NCBI GenBank assembly: GCA_023381535.1
Contig: JAMCSN010000317.1
Location: forward strand, 5,344 to 69,343
Direction: 5' to 3'
Source of the DNA: Bacteroidota bacterium
GTDB lineage: Bacteria; Bacteroidota; Ignavibacteria; Ignavibacteriales; Melioribacteraceae
DNA: 64,000 bases
The translations under genes were made by a program, and so were the position numbers. This document shows, piece by piece, positions 61,993-64,000 of this stretch; the first letter of the stretch is position 1, and the number at the start of each line of letters is the position of its first letter. Below the pieces are notes generated by a model. That model saw only the letters and a program-made list of their open reading frames with translations, made no database searches and was not told the DNA's origin.

Positions 61993-64000
61993 CTATTTGA
62001 TGACCGCAAATTTGCCGATGTACGACCCAATACCAGGCGCATCAACATGAAATATGTATAATCCGTATGCTAAGTCCATTCCGTCTTCCGTGGTAAGATT
62101 CCACGAAAGCGAACCGTCTTCCGGACCGCCGCTTTTATCGAGAGTCTTAATTAACTGACCTGTAACAGTGTATACTCTAATCGTACATACTTGCGGAAGA
62201 TGAATAAAATCTATTCTGCGTTCTCCTCGTCCCGAATAATTTAGATTTCTCTTTTCCCATGCATTCGCGCCAATATAAGGATTCGGAACAACTGCAATTC
62301 TATTCAGATCATTCTGCGCTAGAGAGGTTTCAACTTTTGCACTCTTGGTTGAGAATTGGAAATAATCTCCCTGATAAAAAGGTTTGGAAGTTGTAAACCG
62401 GAATATATCCCCTGACTTCGGAGTTACATAAACAGGCGCAGAAGGAATCCGGTACTGAATTCTCCACGTCAATTTGAATTGACTGTTTACATATTCGATA
62501 ATTATTAAATCATCGCCAAGATTAAATATGCCGTTCTTGTCATTATCGAAAAATTCGAGTTGAACATCTGCTCCTCGAGTTAGATTTTTTGCTTTAACTT
62601 GAATTGGTTTTTTTGTGAATGGTGTTGTGTTAGTTTGTCCATCAGGCAACCACTCAAGTTCATAATCGGCAGGCCAAGCAATGTTTCTGGTTGGAGAACT
62701 CTTATCCGGAATAACAGTCATATCAACGTTTGAAAAACCTTTTACCCATCCTTGAGATCTTATTGCACCGCTAGTATCATTTGAAACAGCCATAACTAAG
62801 CCATCAAACGGAGCGGTAAACTTGCCTGCGCCAATGTTTGTGGAATCAACATTTGGGATAATTGTTGTTTCCGTTCCATTCATTGTTCTTGTAACTGAAA
62901 ACGCCGTAGTTCTAAATTTGGATTCTGTTCCCGATGATGAAAAATTTACTTTGTAGATTGCACCATCCTGAACTTCGTTAGGATTAAGAACAAGCAAGTT
63001 CAGCTTACCGGTGCCGATACCCTGCGCAACAGAAGATAAATTTCCAGAGACTTGCGGGGGAACATATCCGGCAACAGCAGAATTCGGTGTAACTACGGCA
63101 CAATTGATGTCAATAAATTTTATCGACCCGGAAAAATCTTGAGTGATAATTTTTGTTGTCTCTGTCGGTATTAAACCTTTCGTTCCGTAGTTAGGGTCTC
63201 CTTGATCGTATGCAACCAGGGCATAATAATAAGTGTTTCCGTTTGTGACTGTTGAGTCGACAAATGAATGTTGCAATCCGGTATCGTTACCTCTCCAAAA
63301 ATGTGCGCCGTTTATTCCAATAGGATCAGGACCTTTGATGCCGTCTTTCAAATCAAATTGCGCAATAGGTTTCCAGTATTTTGGTTGACCTTGCGCATCG
63401 GTTATAATCTTTACGTCGTTGAATTCGGGTTCTTGACTTCTATAAATCAAATAGCCCTCAAAATCACGCTTACGTAAGAAACGGTCGTAAGACTTTTCAG
63501 ATATATCATCCCAGTAGAGAAATACTTTTTTATCGCCGGGTATAGCAGTTAAAGTTGGTTTATAAGGAGGTTGCGAGAAATTATAATTTGCATTATAGAT
63601 TGCTTGAACCGTCTCTTTGTTAAAAACCATATTGTCATAATCGGTGCCGAAAACCAGAGCAACGGAAAATCTTTCTCTTAAGTTATGCTTTAACGGGAAA
63701 GGCCCCGATCCGAAAAGTATTTGAATGTTCGCATTTGCAAGCGAAGTATCAAATGTCGCATAACTCATTTTACGCCAAATAACTTCGTCGTTCTTTGGCC
63801 AGATAGCTGTTGGACCTTTATTAGATAAGCGCTCAATTACTAAGCTTGTTAAACCTATCTGATCAGATTCATCTTTATCTGTTTCATCAAAATTTGGTTC
63901 TCCGTGTGTAGGAACTCCATCACCTTCTCCTTCATCCGGACCAGTATACTGAGGATCATCTGGACCTACGCCATCTTTACCCAAATCATCATTCAGTGGT
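61993..64000 (-). CDS. Large T9SS-sorted surface protein, 3' part
   Basis: At least 668 residues; the frame runs open to the right edge, so the start is outside the window. The visible N-terminal part holds an acidic, Asp/Gly/Pro-rich stretch (G-P-D-D-P-Q-Y-T-G-P-D-E-G-E-G-D-G) that may bind calcium, then fibronectin-III-like segments and several beta-sandwich stretches. It ends with a sorting domain of the N-R-I-A-V-V-P-N-P-Y type (ending K-F-A-V-I-K). No enzymatic motif is seen. It is followed after 13 bases by the PorV-family gene, suggesting an operon and joint function at the cell surface. Confidence 0.85.
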   Translation of the reverse strand, partial: PLNDDLGKDGVGPDDPQYTGPDEGEGDGVPTHGEPNFDETDKDESDQIGLTSLVIERLSNKGPTAIWPKNDEVIWRKMSYATFDTSLANANIQILFGSGPFPLKHNLRERFSVALVFGTDYDNMVFNKETVQAIYNANYNFSQPPYKPTLTAIPGDKKVFLYWDDISEKSYDRFLRKRDFEGYLIYRSQEPEFNDVKIITDAQGQPKYWKPIAQFDLKDGIKGPDPIGINGAHFWRGNDTGLQHSFVDSTVTNGNTYYYALVAYDQGDPNYGTKGLIPTETTKIITQDFSGSIKFIDINCAVVTPNSAVAGYVPPQVSGNLSSVAQGIGTGKLNLLVLNPNEVQDGAIYKVNFSSSGTESKFRTTAFSVTRTMNGTETTIIPNVDSTNIGAGKFTAPFDGLVMAVSNDTSGAIRSQGWVKGFSNVDMTVIPDKSSPTRNIAWPADYELEWLPDGQTNTTPFTKKPIQVKAKNLTRGADVQLEFFDNDKNGIFNLGDDLIIIEYVNSQFKLTWRIQYRIPSAPVYVTPKSGDIFRFTTSKPFYQGDYFQFSTKSAKVETSLAQNDLNRIAVVPNPYIGANAWEKRNLNYSGRGERRIDFIHLPQVCTIRVYTVTGQLIKTLDKSGGPEDGSLSWNLTTEDGMDLAYGLYIFHVDAPGIGSYIGKFAVIK

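Overview
The window looks like chromosomal DNA of an Ignavibacteria/Chlorobi-lineage bacterium (Ignavibacterium or Melioribacter relatives). The main evidence is the set of secreted proteins ending in a type IX secretion (T9SS) sorting domain that begins with the N-Y-P-N-P-F-N-P signature typical of that group, plus a PorV-family barrel protein, short intergenic gaps and frequent ATGA gene overlaps. No rRNA, tRNA, CRISPR array, phage or IS element was seen. The species is inferred, not proven.

Left third (1-21 kb) is mostly housekeeping and envelope genes: the end of hemL, a PflX-type radical SAM protein, an outer-membrane barrel protein, a T9SS-sorted octaheme cytochrome c divergent from a response regulator/histidine kinase pair, a ccmCDEF cytochrome c maturation operon (including a 49-residue ccmD starting with TTG and a cysteine-type CcmE), an RsbU/RsbW-like phosphatase and anti-sigma kinase pair around a Sel1-repeat protein, a GH18 protein, a large beta-helix-like surface protein, msrA and an M28 peptidase.

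Middle (21-27 kb) is a tightly packed hypABFCDE operon for [NiFe]-hydrogenase maturation; no hydrogenase structural gene lies in the window.

Right half (27-61 kb) is a large beta-glucan utilisation region. From 42.5 kb leftwards, one apparent operon reads LacI regulator, GH94 phosphorylase, GH144 lipoprotein, a broken carbohydrate-binding-like gene, GH35, T9SS-secreted GH144, sugar-binding lipoprotein, two permeases, a PpiC foldase and an MsmK/UgpC-type ATPase. GH144 is the endo-beta-1,2-glucanase family, so this looks like a beta-1,2-glucan system fed by an ABC importer, not by SusC/SusD. To its right lie a GH16 protein with a substituted catalytic residue, a multidomain GH3 and a clan GH-A enzyme on the + strand. 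A second minus-strand operon follows: circularly permuted GH16 lichenase, sugar MFS transporter, ROK kinase, GH3, GH5, MGH1/GH63-like hydrolase and PA14-GH3. The window ends with a PorV-family protein and the 3' part of a large T9SS-sorted protein.

The most interesting points are the beta-1,2-glucan locus with its GH35 (probable transglycosylase), the circularly permuted lichenase, the GH16 with Lys in place of the acid/base Glu, the amber-interrupted gene at 37.3 kb, the CxxxY-type CcmE, and heptanucleotide/palindromic repeats that sit in frame inside T9SS-protein coding sequence.
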